A DNA stretch of 64,000 nt from Anaeramoeba flamelloides (taxonomy: Eukaryota > Metamonada > Anaeramoebidae), in the NCBI GenBank assembly GCA_027625915.1, contig JANTQA010000047.1:14446001-14510000 (forward strand). The letters run 5' to 3'. Within the stretch, counting starts at the first letter, position 1. Every line of letters starts with the position of its first letter. A program made the position numbers and the translations under genes. The notes beneath the pieces were generated by a model. That model had not been told where the DNA came from. It made no database searches and worked only from the letters and a program-made list of their open reading frames with translations. This document shows positions 32,321 to 43,436 of the stretch, in pieces.

Positions 32321-35037
32321 AGAGTGAGGCGATTCAACAAAATTATCTCTTATTTGCCGTTAGTTTTTTTTTTTAATTTAAGAAATAAAAAGAATATTTC
32401 TTAAATTTTATTTTTATTTCTCAAATTAAAAAAAACCTAGGTGCTTGATGATACTCCCATTAGTTTTTTTTTAATTTGAGAAAGAAAACGAAAATTTCTA
32501 TAATTTTCGGTTAATTACTAAAATTAAAAAAAAAACGTAGTTATCTTTTCTTGAGTTTTCTGTTTATTTTAAAAATCAATAGATTTTCGTTAGGTTTTTT
32601 TTAGTTTTCTATTTATTTGTGAAGTGTTCTAGGTTTTTTCGAGTTTTCTATTTATTTGGAAAATCAATAGATTTTCGTTAGGTTTTTTTTTACTTTTTGA
32701 AATAAACCGAAAATTTTATGAAATTTTCTGTTCATTTCAAAAATTAAAAAAAACCTAGAACACTTCAGGAATAAAATAGAAAACCTTAAAAAAATCTAGA
32801 ACACTTCACAAATAAAACAATAAACCCCCAGAAAATCGCTGTTAGGTTTTCCAAAGGTTAAAAGAATTGAGTAAAATCAAAGATTTTTCTCCATTCTTTT
32901 GAATTCTGGAAAACCTAGTTACTTGGTGACACTGCGGCACTCTAAAGTACTCCCCTAATTCCTTAAAGTTTATTTAGGAAATTTTTTTAAAGACTCAAAA
33001 ATAAATCTATTATCCACTATGGGATAATAAACATGATGAATCATTTTTTGTAATAATATTAAAAAAATCATAATTAAAAAAAAGAAAAATTTTTATTTTT
33101 AATTAAATACAAGAAAAAGAGAAAGAAAAGTGAGAAATAAAAGAAAAGTAGGATTTATTGGTAAGTGTTAAGTGCTCAAGAGCTCTTAATCTGTTAGAGA
33201 GAGAGTTTTGAAGTGACTAAATTTGTGACTCCTAATTCAAAGAGTAATCAAAAGAACCTTTTAATTACAGTCATTAGAAGTATTTTAAACTCAATTTAAT
33301 TTTTTGGAAGAAAGAAAAGAGAAGTCAAACAATCAGAAAAAAAAAAAAAAGTAAAAACTTCATTAAAAAGTTTTTTTTTTTTTTTTTGCATTCCTGAGTG
33401 TTGAATGGGGACGTTGGTTGTTTCCTTTTATGTCAAAAATTTATGGATCACTACCATAATTTATTTGTATAAAGAGGCCTAAATATTTGACCAACTATTG
33501 ATCAAATGAAATAGGTTACTTTATTAAGTTTTAAATTAGAATTTTATCGATAGGATACATCTATTAAGCGCTGGGGTTTTAACAATAAAAATTTGTTTTC
33601 CAAAGATTCTTTTGAGTTGTCTAGCTTTTTTTTTGGTTCGATCTTTTCTTTTTGTTGGTTTTCTTTTTTCTTATTTTTTATTTTGCAAGTTTTCCAAATC
33701 TTGTTTTAGCAAAATACCAGTCCAAGATACTGACTCAATAGTCTTAACCCATTACAAGTACCTACTATACAGATTGCACGGAAAGGCCGATTCAGTTCGA
33801 TCCAGTTCACTTCGCTTCAGTTCGGTTAAGTTCGTGTTGTTTAAGATCTAATCAAAACAAGCTTGATTTGCCTAAGATCTAATCTTTAACAAGTTTATCA
33901 ATTCTTATAATGAATTTTTATTCCTTGTACTCCCTGGAGATTTTAAAAAAACAAACAAAAAAAAAAGGGGGGGGTATTCGCCTTGGAAAGGGAAATTTGG
34001 AAAAAGTAAAAAGTATAAAAAATCAAAAATTTGTTTGTTATATTTCCAGAATAAAACAGAAAACAGGGACTAAACTGTGGTTAGTTGTTTTGAATTTTAA
34101 GTAATTTTTTTTTAAAAATTTTATTGTGTATTAATTTTTTATTTATTTGTTAATATTTTTAACACAGCCAGTAGAGTAAAGTTATTCTTTCAATTATTTT
34201 TACTGTGCCAAAATTTTGGAATTTAGTATATTTGTTTTGAAATAATTTGTTTTTCTTTTCACAATCAAAAGAAGAGTATTTTTTCTATAATCGAATCTTG
34301 CCCACATTATAGCTATGCTAAAAAAAAACAAATAAATTAAACGTTTCGGAAAGTGTCGTAGAGTGCCGTCAAGTACCTATCTTTTCCAGAACCCAAAAGA
34401 ATAGAGAAAAATCTTTGATTTTACTCAATTCTTTTAAATTCTGGAAAACCTAACGGCGTTTTTTTTGAGGTTTTCTGTTTTTATTTGTAAAGTGTTCTCG
34501 GTTTTTTTGAGGTTTTCTATTTTATTTGTGAAGTGTTCTAGGTTTTTTTTGAGGTTTTCTATTTATTTGTGAAGTGTTCTAGGTTTTTTTGAGGTTTTCT
34601 ATTTTATTTGTGAAGTGTTCTAGGTTTTTTTTACTTTTCGAAATAAACCGAAAATTTATTAAAATTTTCGGTTTAATTTCTCAAATTAAAAAAAAAACAA
34701 ATGAAAATCTATTGATTTCACAAATAAATAGAAAACTAAAAAAAAACCTAACGAAAATCAATAGATTTTCTAAATAAATAGAAAACCTCAAAAAAACCTA
34801 GAACACTTCACAAATAAATAGAAAACTCAAAAAAAGCTAACAGGGTATTTTTTTAATTTTCTTGTTATTTCTCAAATACAAAAAAACCGAACGAAAAGTG
34901 CTGTGGAGTGCCATCAAGTGTCTAGCCTTTCCAGAATTCAAAAGAATAGAGAAAAATCTTTGATTTTACCCAATTCTTTTGAATCCTGAAAAACCCAACG
35001 GCAAACAAGAGGTAATTCTGTTGAATAACCTCTCCTC
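32321..35037. repeat. Large modular foldback element, about 2.7 kb
   Basis: The outer inverted ends are about 48 bases: GATTCAACAAAATTATCTCT then TATTTGCCGTTAG on the left, TTATTCAACAGAATTACCTC then TTGTTTGCCGTTGG on the complement of the right. Inside, roughly 42-base units (GAGGTTTTCTATTTATTTGT then GAAGTGTTCTAGG) are repeated about four times at 34500-34625. They recur in both orientations at 32560-32830 and 34680-34840. A 70-base hairpin starting CCAGAATTCAAAAGAAT occurs three times (32853-32925 inverted, 34381-34450, 34925-34995). Around 33790-33835 is a run of CAGTTCG-like repeats. No plausible protein is encoded. Confidence 0.72.
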
Positions 35038-36007
35038 AATAATAAAAAAATAAACAAAAGTAATTTTTTAAAAAATTCACCAGTTTTATTTCAAGTGTAT
35101 TAAAACCTTATTATTTGAAAAAAAAAATATCGTTTTATCCAAGAATGCTATTAATTTCGTCTTATATTTAAAAAGCATTTACAAAAAAGTGTGACATTTT
35201 TTTTTTCATAAAAAAATCCTATTTGTTAGCGGATCGATTCCGTAAACTGAAAATATCAAATGAAGTTAAATATTAATACTGATTGAATCAGCACTTATTG
35301 TATATATTTCAAAATATATTCATTGAATAAAACAATTCTACAAAAAACCAAAAAATAAATATCCATTTTTTTTTGGAAAAAACAATGAACGACCAATTTA
35401 ATAAAAAAATGTACAATATGCTAAGGGAACACACGATTTTTTAAATAATGAAAATATAGATTTAAGTTTTTTCATCAACTTGAAATTTTGTCGATAATTT
35501 AACCTCTTTTGAAAAAAAATTTTTCTGATCTAAAAGAAAAAAATAACCACCAATTTTCTCTTATAAAAAATATCATATAAAATTGAGATCATAAATTTTG
35601 ATATCTTACATTAAAGTAATATCTTATCAAAAAAACAAATTTAATTTATATTTATAACAAACTAATAAATGATGAATAGCAAATTTTGGATATTTAAATA
35701 GTTATATTAAAAATTAAGTAATATATTTTAAAACAAAATTTTTCCTGTTTTTTTTTTTTTTTTTTTTTTTTTTGGAAATAGTCTTATGAAAGATAAATAT
35801 CTACTGAACTTGGGTAAGTCTTAATAATCATTTCAAATAAAAATTCAAAAATACATTATTTTAACATTGAATGAAATATATTTAAATATTAAATGATATT
35901 TATCAAGGTTCAATTATTAATTTAATTTGAAAATAAATCAATGAAATATAGTAAAAAAAAAAATACTTATCAAGAAATAAAAATAAAAATAAAATTTGAA
36001 ATAATAT
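35038..36007. other. AT-rich sequence downstream of MCTS1 exon 2
   Basis: Includes a T run near 35752-35773. A possible further MCTS1 exon (acceptor ATATTTTCAG near 35258 on the minus strand) would add only about 13 residues that do not look like the family, so it is not called. Confidence 0.4.
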
Positions 36008-39000
36008 TTACATTTCTTCAGTTGAATGCTCAGTTAAACCAATTGTAAAAGCATTTTTTTTTCCAATACAAACAATTGCCACAACCTTTTGTGCAGGTAT
36101 ACTTTCTTTTGGTAACCCATTTGGTACTTTGGTCAGCCCTTTCATCATTATTTGAGCGCCTCCCATAATTGGCCTCACCGCCCCTCCATCAACATAATAT
36201 ATTGGTAAAAGTGATGGAACTATTTTTAATTGATAAATTATTATTTACAAATATATTTTATAATATAATTAAGGTTTATTTCCAAGTTTATATTAATTTA
36301 TCTGCAAGTTTTAGCATTTATTCCATTTTCCAAAATTTTGTAAAATAATAAACATAAAGAAATACTTTGCTTAAATGGGTTCAGGTGTATTTCGTGGTTT
36401 TTATTCTTTCTTTATCCCTTTTTTTTTTTTTTTTTTTTTTTTTGATATTAATAAAGAAATTTAAATTTAAATAAATTCACTCTAAGAGTTTATCGGGTTT
36501 TCTGCTTGTGAATAGACCCAGTGTCAATTTTCCTAATCAAACATAAATTTTCTATTGGGCTTATTATAAACTCAAATTCCAAAATTTTCCACATAATTAA
36601 AAAGGTCCAAACAATCACAATGATCCAATTTCATTCAAATTGAAAATAATTTTGATTTTTGTAAAATATGAAAATCATTTTTTCATCTTTTAGTTTTTTG
36701 TTTTCATTTCATTTTTTGAATTACCTAACTTATTGGTTCGATCAATTTATTTTTTTTCAACGATTGATATTCTGTGAAAGTTGAGTTGTTCAAAATAGAA
36801 ACAATCAGATAAAATTAGTCAATAGTATTTAACCATTTGATCGATCAATATTCCTAATAGAATTTAAACAAATTAATCCATTTTTTTTTTTTTTTTGCCC
36901 ATCTCCAAAATTTTTAAAACACCGATAATTTATTTGTATTGATAATTATTTATTTTTAGTTTTGTGAGTATTGTAATTTATAAAGAAGTGTTAGTATTTC
37001 AATTAACAGATGGTTCTAATTGGTATTTATTCTAGAATTGATTAAATAAGATTTTTTTTTCAAAAATTGAATTTTAGTGTGTTAAAAATTTTGAATTGGT
37101 GTTTAACCCCCCCTTAATTCATTTAATCGTGTTTCCAAACTTTTTAATTTATAATTAAAATCAGACACTTTCGGGATATCTAGTGCTTAATTTTTTTATA
37201 AAAAAAATAATAAAATAGAAAATACCGAAAAAATCGCAAAGTTGTTACAATTTAAAATATTTTTCGTTTTTTCTTTTGAATAAAAAAAAAAATAATAAAA
37301 AAATAGATATCCGCTCAAGTATGGTACTTCTTATAAATTAGGAAGAAATATTTATAAAAAGTAATATCTTTTGTTATTTATACACGTTTGTGTTAAGAAA
37401 TATCGATAAAACCAAAATTAAAATTAAAACACTTGATTTTTAGCAAATGTGGTTTATGGGGTTTGAAACAATAAAAAATACTGGAAAAATCGCAAAGTTG
37501 TTTCAATTTAAAATATTTTTCGTTTTTTCTTTTAAATAAAAAAAAAAATAATAAAAAAATAGATATCCGCCCAAGTATGGTACTTCTTATAAATCAGGAA
37601 GAAATATTTATAAAAAGTAATATTTTTTGTTATTTATACATGTTTGTGATCAGAAATCTCGATAAAATCAAAATTAAAATTAAAACACTTGATTTTTAGC
37701 AAATGTGGTTTATGGGGTTTGAAACAATAAAATACAGTTTAAAGTTTTTCATTTCATGGATGTTTTGTTGAGATTAATCCCCTTTGAAAAAAAATTTATC
37801 AGTAAAAAGAAAAAAATAAACTCCAATTTTCTCCTTTGAAAATTTCAATATAAATTTGGGAATCAGAAACTTTGATATATTTAATTCAAGTAATGCACAA
37901 CAAATAAAAAAATTTTTATATTTTTTAAGTTTCAAAAATTTTTCAAATTTTACTCTATTTGTTTGAGATATATTTTCCACTTTGATCCTTCATTTTTAGA
38001 ATCATTTACATTTTATAGATTTTATCGTTCATAAACACTAGTGTAAATATGAATGTTTTAAATAATAGAGTTTTTACAATTTTCGAGATTAATAAATAGT
38101 TCCATGCATTTATCCAAATTTTGGTAATAGTAAATATAATATCTGATTATCTTAATAGATTTATAATACCTTTAATCAAAAAATCATTTGGCAAACACCA
38201 ATCTTTCAATTTTTTAAAAAAATCAATTTCCAAACAAAGTATTGGTGTTCACCAAACGATTTTATATTGAAAATCAATTCAAGCTCAAAAATCAAAACCG
38301 AGCATTTCGTTTACTATTACCAAAATTTGGATAAATGCATGGAACTATTTATTTATCTCGATAATTGCAAAAACTCTATTTTTTACAACATTCTATATTT
38401 ACATTAGCTAATGGAAAAAAAAATTTCACTTCAATTTCATTTTCCTTTTTCAAACAAAGAAACCACAAATTCCAACCTATTCTTTGCAACTTCTATTTGA
38501 AAAAAAAAAAAAGAAAACGAAAATGAAGTGAAAACTTTTTTTCCTACAGTCAGTTCCACTTTTAAGACCCAAACTTTGAACGAAATTTAAGGTACAAAAA
38601 AAATCTCAAATTAAGGGCCTAGTAATTTACCGTGAATATGCTCCATACTCAAGGAGTGATCCGAGACTAAAAAGGGTATTGTGAAATAGCCCTTCCTTTG
38701 GTTGATAAAATTCAAATAACAAAAAAAAAAATTCCATTGGATCTCTTTGACAAAAAATTCAACGAAGAAAAAGAGTTTTCAATTTCAAAAAATCAAAATT
38801 TAGAAAAAAAAATTCATCTTTTCTCATTTTATATTTCCAAATGGTTAAATTTCTTTAATTTAAAACAAATTGCTTTCTTGAATTTCGCAATCAATTTAAT
38901 TCGATTAAATCTGATTTGTGGTTATTTTGTAACTCTCTAAATTTGGCCAAATATGGATTAGGTAATATTCTTACGATAAAAATAATTCATTTGAAAAATG

Positions 39001-40593
39001 AAAAAAAAGAAAAAAAAAAAATCACCGGGATCTCAAAAAGTGCCAAAGAGTGACACTTCAAAACTGACATTGTTTGTTTTCAAAATTGTAATTCATAACC
39101 ATTCTAATTGGAAATTGAGTGTCTCTCTTTGGCGCTTTTTTCTAAAAATGTCCTCATCTTTAGTTGTTGATTTTTGGAGATCGATCGTACACCATAGGTT
39201 GGTTGGTTTTTGATTGGTGTTAGGTACTCATAAAAATTACTAAAAAGTTTTTTTCCATTTTAGAATAAAAAATTTCACCGTAATGACTCGACCCTTAAGG
39301 AACAAAATTCAGATTCTAAGTAATATAATTTGTGTTTATAAAAAATACCAAAAAATATGCTTTAATTGGTGATTTTTTTTGTACCTTAAATTTCGTTCAA
39401 GTTTGGGCTTAAAAGTGGAACTGGCTGTATTTATTATTCAAATACTAGTATTAAAAAAGAAGAAAAATTCCATTTGACAAATAAAGCCTTATAATTTGCT
39501 TTAAAAGTGGGTTTAAATGGGGCCAGAAATCATTTAAAATTGAAATAAAAAATGTATTATTGTGTTCTTTGATTTTTTGATTTCAATTTCGGGCTTAATA
39601 TAAAAAGCATTCCAAAACATACTTTTATTCTTTTTTTGATTATTTCTTTTATCTTTTATCTTTTTTCATTTTCTATCTTGACCAAATATTTTTTATTCTC
39701 TTTTTAGTGGCTAAAAAAGAAATACTTTTGCATAAGTTAATTTGTATGGTGATAGGATCACTTACCTAACCTTGTATTTCATCAATTACTTTTGCACAAA
39801 ATTTTTTTTAATTGAAACAAGAATCAAACAAGTTGTAGATTTATTTCTTTCACAAGTTTTCCCCAACCCTTTCTCTAAAACTACCACTACAACAACTACA
39901 AGACAAAATTTGATCTTTCACTTGTTTTGTTCAAAAAGTCTTTATTTTTAAAATTCAAAATAGCATTAAAAATAAAAAAAATGTTTTCATAAAGAAAACT
40001 GTAGTTATCATTATAGAAAACAATTTTAGATCATAGGGTCCATTTTTTATGGACGCTTGTGTGAAAATAAAGAATTTTCAATTCGCAATCTTCTTCCTGC
40101 TTTGTTGATCTAATTTAAGAGTAACATCAAATTCGTATTTGCATTTTCTTTACAAAATAACTTTTCGATAGTTTTATGAAGAGAGCGCATTAAATTCGAT
40201 TTGAAGGTGAAACTGATTTCTTTAAAAACGAGATTTCATGGTGTAAACTTAATTGACAGAAAATGGAAATGAGGCAAAGTTAGTTCCAATGTTTCCAAAT
40301 TCAAATTAGCAACAAAAAACAAAAAAGGAGGTATTACTTTGGTGTAGCAATTTTAAAGTAGGATAGAAGGGGCCCTGTCTCCATCTAAAAAACAAGATTG
40401 TTGATTCAATAATATAGAACTGTAAGTGGTTTTCAGCTTTTCCAACTTCGAGTTTCTTTTTTTTTGGCATTAATGTAGTAATAAGTGATTCCAAGGCTGG
40501 GTACTGTTGAACGATAGCCTTTTGAATTTTCCTTCTTAAAGATGACTTTAGAACATTACGCTTTAAATTTTGTGGGTTCCACTTGCAAAACAT
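36008..40593 (-). CDS. mcts1: MCTS1/MCT-1 (translation re-initiation factor, N-domain plus PUA domain)
   Basis: MCTS1 works with DENR on the 40S ribosome to recycle tRNA and allow re-initiation. Exon 1 is 40593-40338: MFCKWNPQNLKRNVLKSSLR, then VQQYPALESLITTLMPKKKK and FFRWRQGPFYPTLKLLHQ, nearly a textbook match to human MFKKFDEKENV...QREGPFYPTLRLLHK. Exon 2 is 36219-36008; the split codon yields LLHQIPSLLPIYYVDGGAVR, then GGAQIMMKGLT (PUA; human [29 protein letters not shown]) and VVAIVCIGKKNAFTIGLTEH. The frame then reaches TAA, giving 155 aa against about 181 in human. The missing end (the GIGIENIHYLNDGLW region) may lie in a further exon through the GTAAAT just before the stop, or the protein is short. 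The intervening intron is 4118 bases (donor GTAATA, acceptor AAAATAG). Confidence 0.85.
36540..37110 (+). repeat. Dispersed repeat F, copy 2
   Basis: Matches 29950-30500 over about 560 bases in the same orientation. Ends near a run of C (CCCCCC) at 37108. Non-coding. Confidence 0.75.
37207..37735 (+). repeat. 256-base tandem duplication
   Basis: Two adjacent units with a period of 256 (TCGCAAAGTTGT at 37234 and 37490). They differ by only a handful of bases, for example CCGCTCAAG against CCGCCCAAG. The units carry GTATGGTACTTCTTATAAAT and AAATGTGGTTTATGGGGTTT. The high identity points to a recent event. Confidence 0.88.
38039..38406. repeat. Palindromic MITE, 368 bases, TA flanks
   Basis: The inverted arms are about 98 bases and near 88% identical by eye. 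Both contain ATAGTTCCATGCATTTATCC and AAATTTTGGTAATAGTAAA. The ends are TA then GTGTAAATAT on the left and, on the complement, TA then ATGTAAATAT. About 170 bases lie between the arms. No ORF. Confidence 0.82.
38547..39427 (+). mobile_element. Tc1/mariner-like MITE (family M), interrupted copy (middle layer of nest)
   Basis: The ends CAGTCAGTTCCACTTTTAAG and complement CAGCCAGTTCCACTTTTAAG are flanked by TA (38545-38546 and 39428-39429). Without the internal insertion and its duplicated TTAA it would be 197 bases, matching the 198-base copy at 58591-58788. The CAGT start and TA duplication are typical of Tc1/mariner termini; the family assignment rests on the ends only. Confidence 0.82.
38615..39294 (-). 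mobile_element. TTAA-type MITE (family T), copy 3 (inner layer of nest)
   Basis: 680 bases, ends GGGCCTAGTAATTTACCGTG and complement GGGTCGAGTCATTACGGTGA, flanked by TTAA at 38611-38614 and 39295-39298. The host element at 58591-58788 has one uninterrupted TTAA at the matching spot (58655-58658), so the duplication is exactly TTAA. Inverted relative to copies 1 and 2. Non-coding. Confidence 0.92.
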
Positions 40594-41429
40594 TTTTGTA
40601 GGTATGAATAAATAATTAAAAAAAAAAAATGATTTGTTAAATTAGTCAGTTTCTTATTGGAGATTTTTTTTGTCAAGAGCCAGTATATAAGACAGAAACA
40701 TGTTTGTCTTGAAATTGTTGAAATCTCCATATTGCTTTTTACCAACTTGTAAATATTTGTTTCCCTAAAATAGAATTTTGATGGATCATAGTTAGTAAAA
40801 AGAGTTACTTTAGAATTATTAATTGTATCTCATTGATCAAACCAAAGAAAGAAGAAATTTCGTCTGACAAAGGGCAAATAACAAGACTGTAAATAAATGT
40901 AAAAAACCGGATCGGTATATAAAATAAAACCAGATATTTATTTTTGAAAAATAATTTTTTGATCTTTACCGAGATTTTATAATTTTTTTTTGAACATAAC
41001 AAGACCTTTCATATTAGAAGTACTTTTGTAATTTTTCGGAAAGCTTTTCACATTTAAATTGAAGTTTTTTTTTATTGAATATGCAATAATTTTAACCTTT
41101 GACTTACTAATATTTTAAAATTAAAAATATTAACATTTTGTTCACATTCTAAAATATTTTTCTAGTTTTATCGTTGAATAAAATCCAAAGATCTTTACAA
41201 CATGGTTTAGAAATGATATTTTTAAAGACTTAATTAAACTTCCTTATTGGACTCTGAGAGAAAATTTTTACTCTACTAATTTGGTTGTAACACTAATAAT
41301 TAATATACATTTTCGAAATTGAACGAAAAAAGTTAATTTTTATAATTGGAACATCACCGTATTTTTCTTATTTTTATTATTTAACTTTGATTTATTATGA
41401 TACATTTGTTAAAAAACTGACTTCATAAA
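40594..41429. promoter_or_regulatory. Upstream region of MCTS1
   Basis: AT-rich. By position it contains the MCTS1 promoter. Sequence near 41200-41290 resembles blocks near 3970 and 63030, so old repeat debris is present. Confidence 0.3.
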
Positions 41430-41645
41430 AAACATAAACTAAATTTCATTAAATATGGCCCAATTTTAATTTATTTTTTTTTTTACTTTTTTTTATTTTA
41501 TTTTTAGATAAAAAAAAAAGAGTTCTAGTATATAGAAAAGAATATTTAAATAGTAATTTTTTTATTATAATAGATATCTTCAATTTATAAAAATTTTTAT
41601 TTTCAGAATTGGATTTTTAATTGGCCTATTATTTTGAAATGAAGT
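41430..41645 (+). repeat. Dispersed repeat E2, copy 2
   Basis: Matches 4545-4765 in the same orientation. Here E2 lies about 160 bases before repeat E1, so E1 and E2 may be parts of one larger element. Confidence 0.6.
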
Positions 41646-41809
41646 TTGTTTCTTCATATTTAGTTAAAATTAATTTTCTCAAAAACTATTGAGATTTCAA
41701 GAATTGTATTAAGCATGTAGAACAATTGATCTTACAAGATATTAATTTTTTTCAATTTTTCCAATTAAAAAACCTTTTTTTTACTTTATTTTGTAATTTT
41801 TTTAATCTT

Positions 41810-42405
41810 TTTTAAATTATTATTTAAAAAAAATAGTATATTTTAATGATTTCTGTTCGTGAATTTATTTGATGCAAATTTCTGTTTCGTAATTTATATC
41901 CAGCAAAAAATATTCCTGGAAAAGATAAATCTTATTCAAAAATCAACAAAAAAATCAATTTTGGAATTTATGTTCTGTATTTCATTTTTGATAAAAAAAA
42001 GTTCTAAAAATCACTATTCTATATAAAAATATATTTTTCTTTTCCTCTGTTTTATTTTTGCTGAATTGTCTTCGAATAAAGATACGTTTAATATTTTGAA
42101 AACTTTTTGATTGGTTTTATTTTACAATAATTTTTTTTTCGATGTAAAGATTCAACATAAAAAGATTTTAAAATTTATTTAGTATTTTTCAATAACCCCA
42201 ATATCGTATATTTTATATTTTCGAAAAAAAAACGTACCTTTCAGTGAAAACATTGTGATTTTTATGTGAAAAAACCACTTATTTGCGAAAAAGTATTTAT
42301 TAGAAAAAAACTTTTATTGAGGAAAAAAAAGAGTATTAGCGGAAAAGTTAGTATTTTGTGGACAATTAAAAATATCCCTGAATTTGTCACATTTAGATAT
42401 AAAAC
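41810..42405 (+). repeat. Dispersed repeat E1, copy 2
   Basis: Matches 11230-11835 in the same orientation over about 600 bases. Non-coding; the remaining sequence to 43436 shows only a TA run near 42858 and AT-rich DNA. Confidence 0.7.
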
Positions 42406-43436
42406 TGAAATTACCTCGATTAAAATTTTGTGGTTAATTTTGCCTCTATTTGGAATTAATTTGTGATTTTTACAAAGAAACGAATATTTTGGTGAGTTTT
42501 TTCTCTTTAAAGTTCTGATCATTAAAGTATGTAAAGTTTTTTTAACCTCAAAATGTTGTTCTGCAATTTTAAATTAATGATGTTTGTTCATTTGCCAATA
42601 ATTCCTCTTATCTTGATAATATTTCAAAACTAAAGCAATATTTAAAGAGGTGTGTTGTTATCATTGTTGTTGGGTATGTGTTTTGAAGATCATTTATAAT
42701 GTCTCTCTGTGAAAATTTTATTTCTTTTGATTTTTTTATTTTTCAAAAAATACTTTTGATTTTTAAAAAGTTTTAAATTTGACTCAAAAATTAAACAATT
42801 GGATTTTAGTTAAATAAAAGACTCAAAATGAATTCTAATAAGATGAAATTGAATTAATATATATATATGTATATATAAGAATTATTTCAGATATCTAAGA
42901 ATACTTATTATTGGATATTTTTTGAGATTGTAGAATGGGATTATTTTTACAATAAAACATCTTTATTTATTATTTTGAAGAACCGATAGATCTGGCATTT
43001 TCCTTCTTATAATTCAAGTAGTATTTGGGTATAAAAAAATCAAATATAGAATTTTATCAAAATTGGTTAATTATTAAAAAATTGCCAAAAAAATCGAGGT
43101 CGGTCCACTCTATTATATTTTGAAATTAATACAATAGGTATTTTTTCAAACAGTATTCATATTTATCTTAATTAGATATTCTGTATTTATGAATAGAACA
43201 TATAAGAAATAGAATATTATTTGAAATGTAAAAATAAAAAAAACCCTTTTTTTGGAAATACCTTCAAAAAAATAAAAAAGAAAACGAATCTTTTAAAAAA
43301 AAATAGTTAAAAAGATTGTTTTTAACCATATTTTTTTCAAAATTTATTATTTTTTAAAAAAAAACTCAATATTATTGAATGAACGAATCATTTAATCAGT
43401 GATTAATAAATCGATATATTATTAGTAAAAATGGTA
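42406..43436. other. AT-rich region downstream of the LKB1 gene
   Basis: No gene seen. Contains a short TA microsatellite near 42858-42878 and the presumed LKB1 3' end. Confidence 0.45.

Larger units (their letters stand above)
38407..39447. repeat. Family S MITE, interrupted copy (outer layer of nest)
   Basis: The left portion 38407-38544 matches 28072-28220 (TTTCACTTCAATTTCATTTT, then CCTTTTTCAAA and AATGAAGTGAAAA). Its right end, TTTATTATTCAAATACTAGT, resumes only at 39430, after the inserted element. The uninterrupted copy reads straight through this point. Confidence 0.78.
36220..40337 (-). other. Giant MCTS1 intron (4118 bases) packed with elements
   Basis: Contains repeat F copy 2 (36540-37110), a 256-base tandem duplication (about 37207-37735), a palindromic MITE (38039-38406), and a triple nest (38407-39447). 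No host exon was recognised within it. Confidence 0.8.

Noticed and set aside
33612-33851. 79-codon frame inside the large foldback
   Set aside because: Composition follows T-rich DNA and CAGTTCG-type repeats; no family resemblance.
35215-35259. Possible third MCTS1 exon after an ATATTTTCAG acceptor
   Set aside because: It would encode about 13 residues without the conserved HYLNDGLW-type ending; the phase fits but similarity does not.
29950-37110. Direct repeats F copy 1 and copy 2, 6.6 kb apart, as possible long terminal repeats of one retroelement
   Set aside because: No coding remnants lie between them, a third copy stands alone at 54.7 kb with inverted ends, and the interval contains unrelated elements and an MCTS1 exon. 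They fit dispersed DNA elements better.
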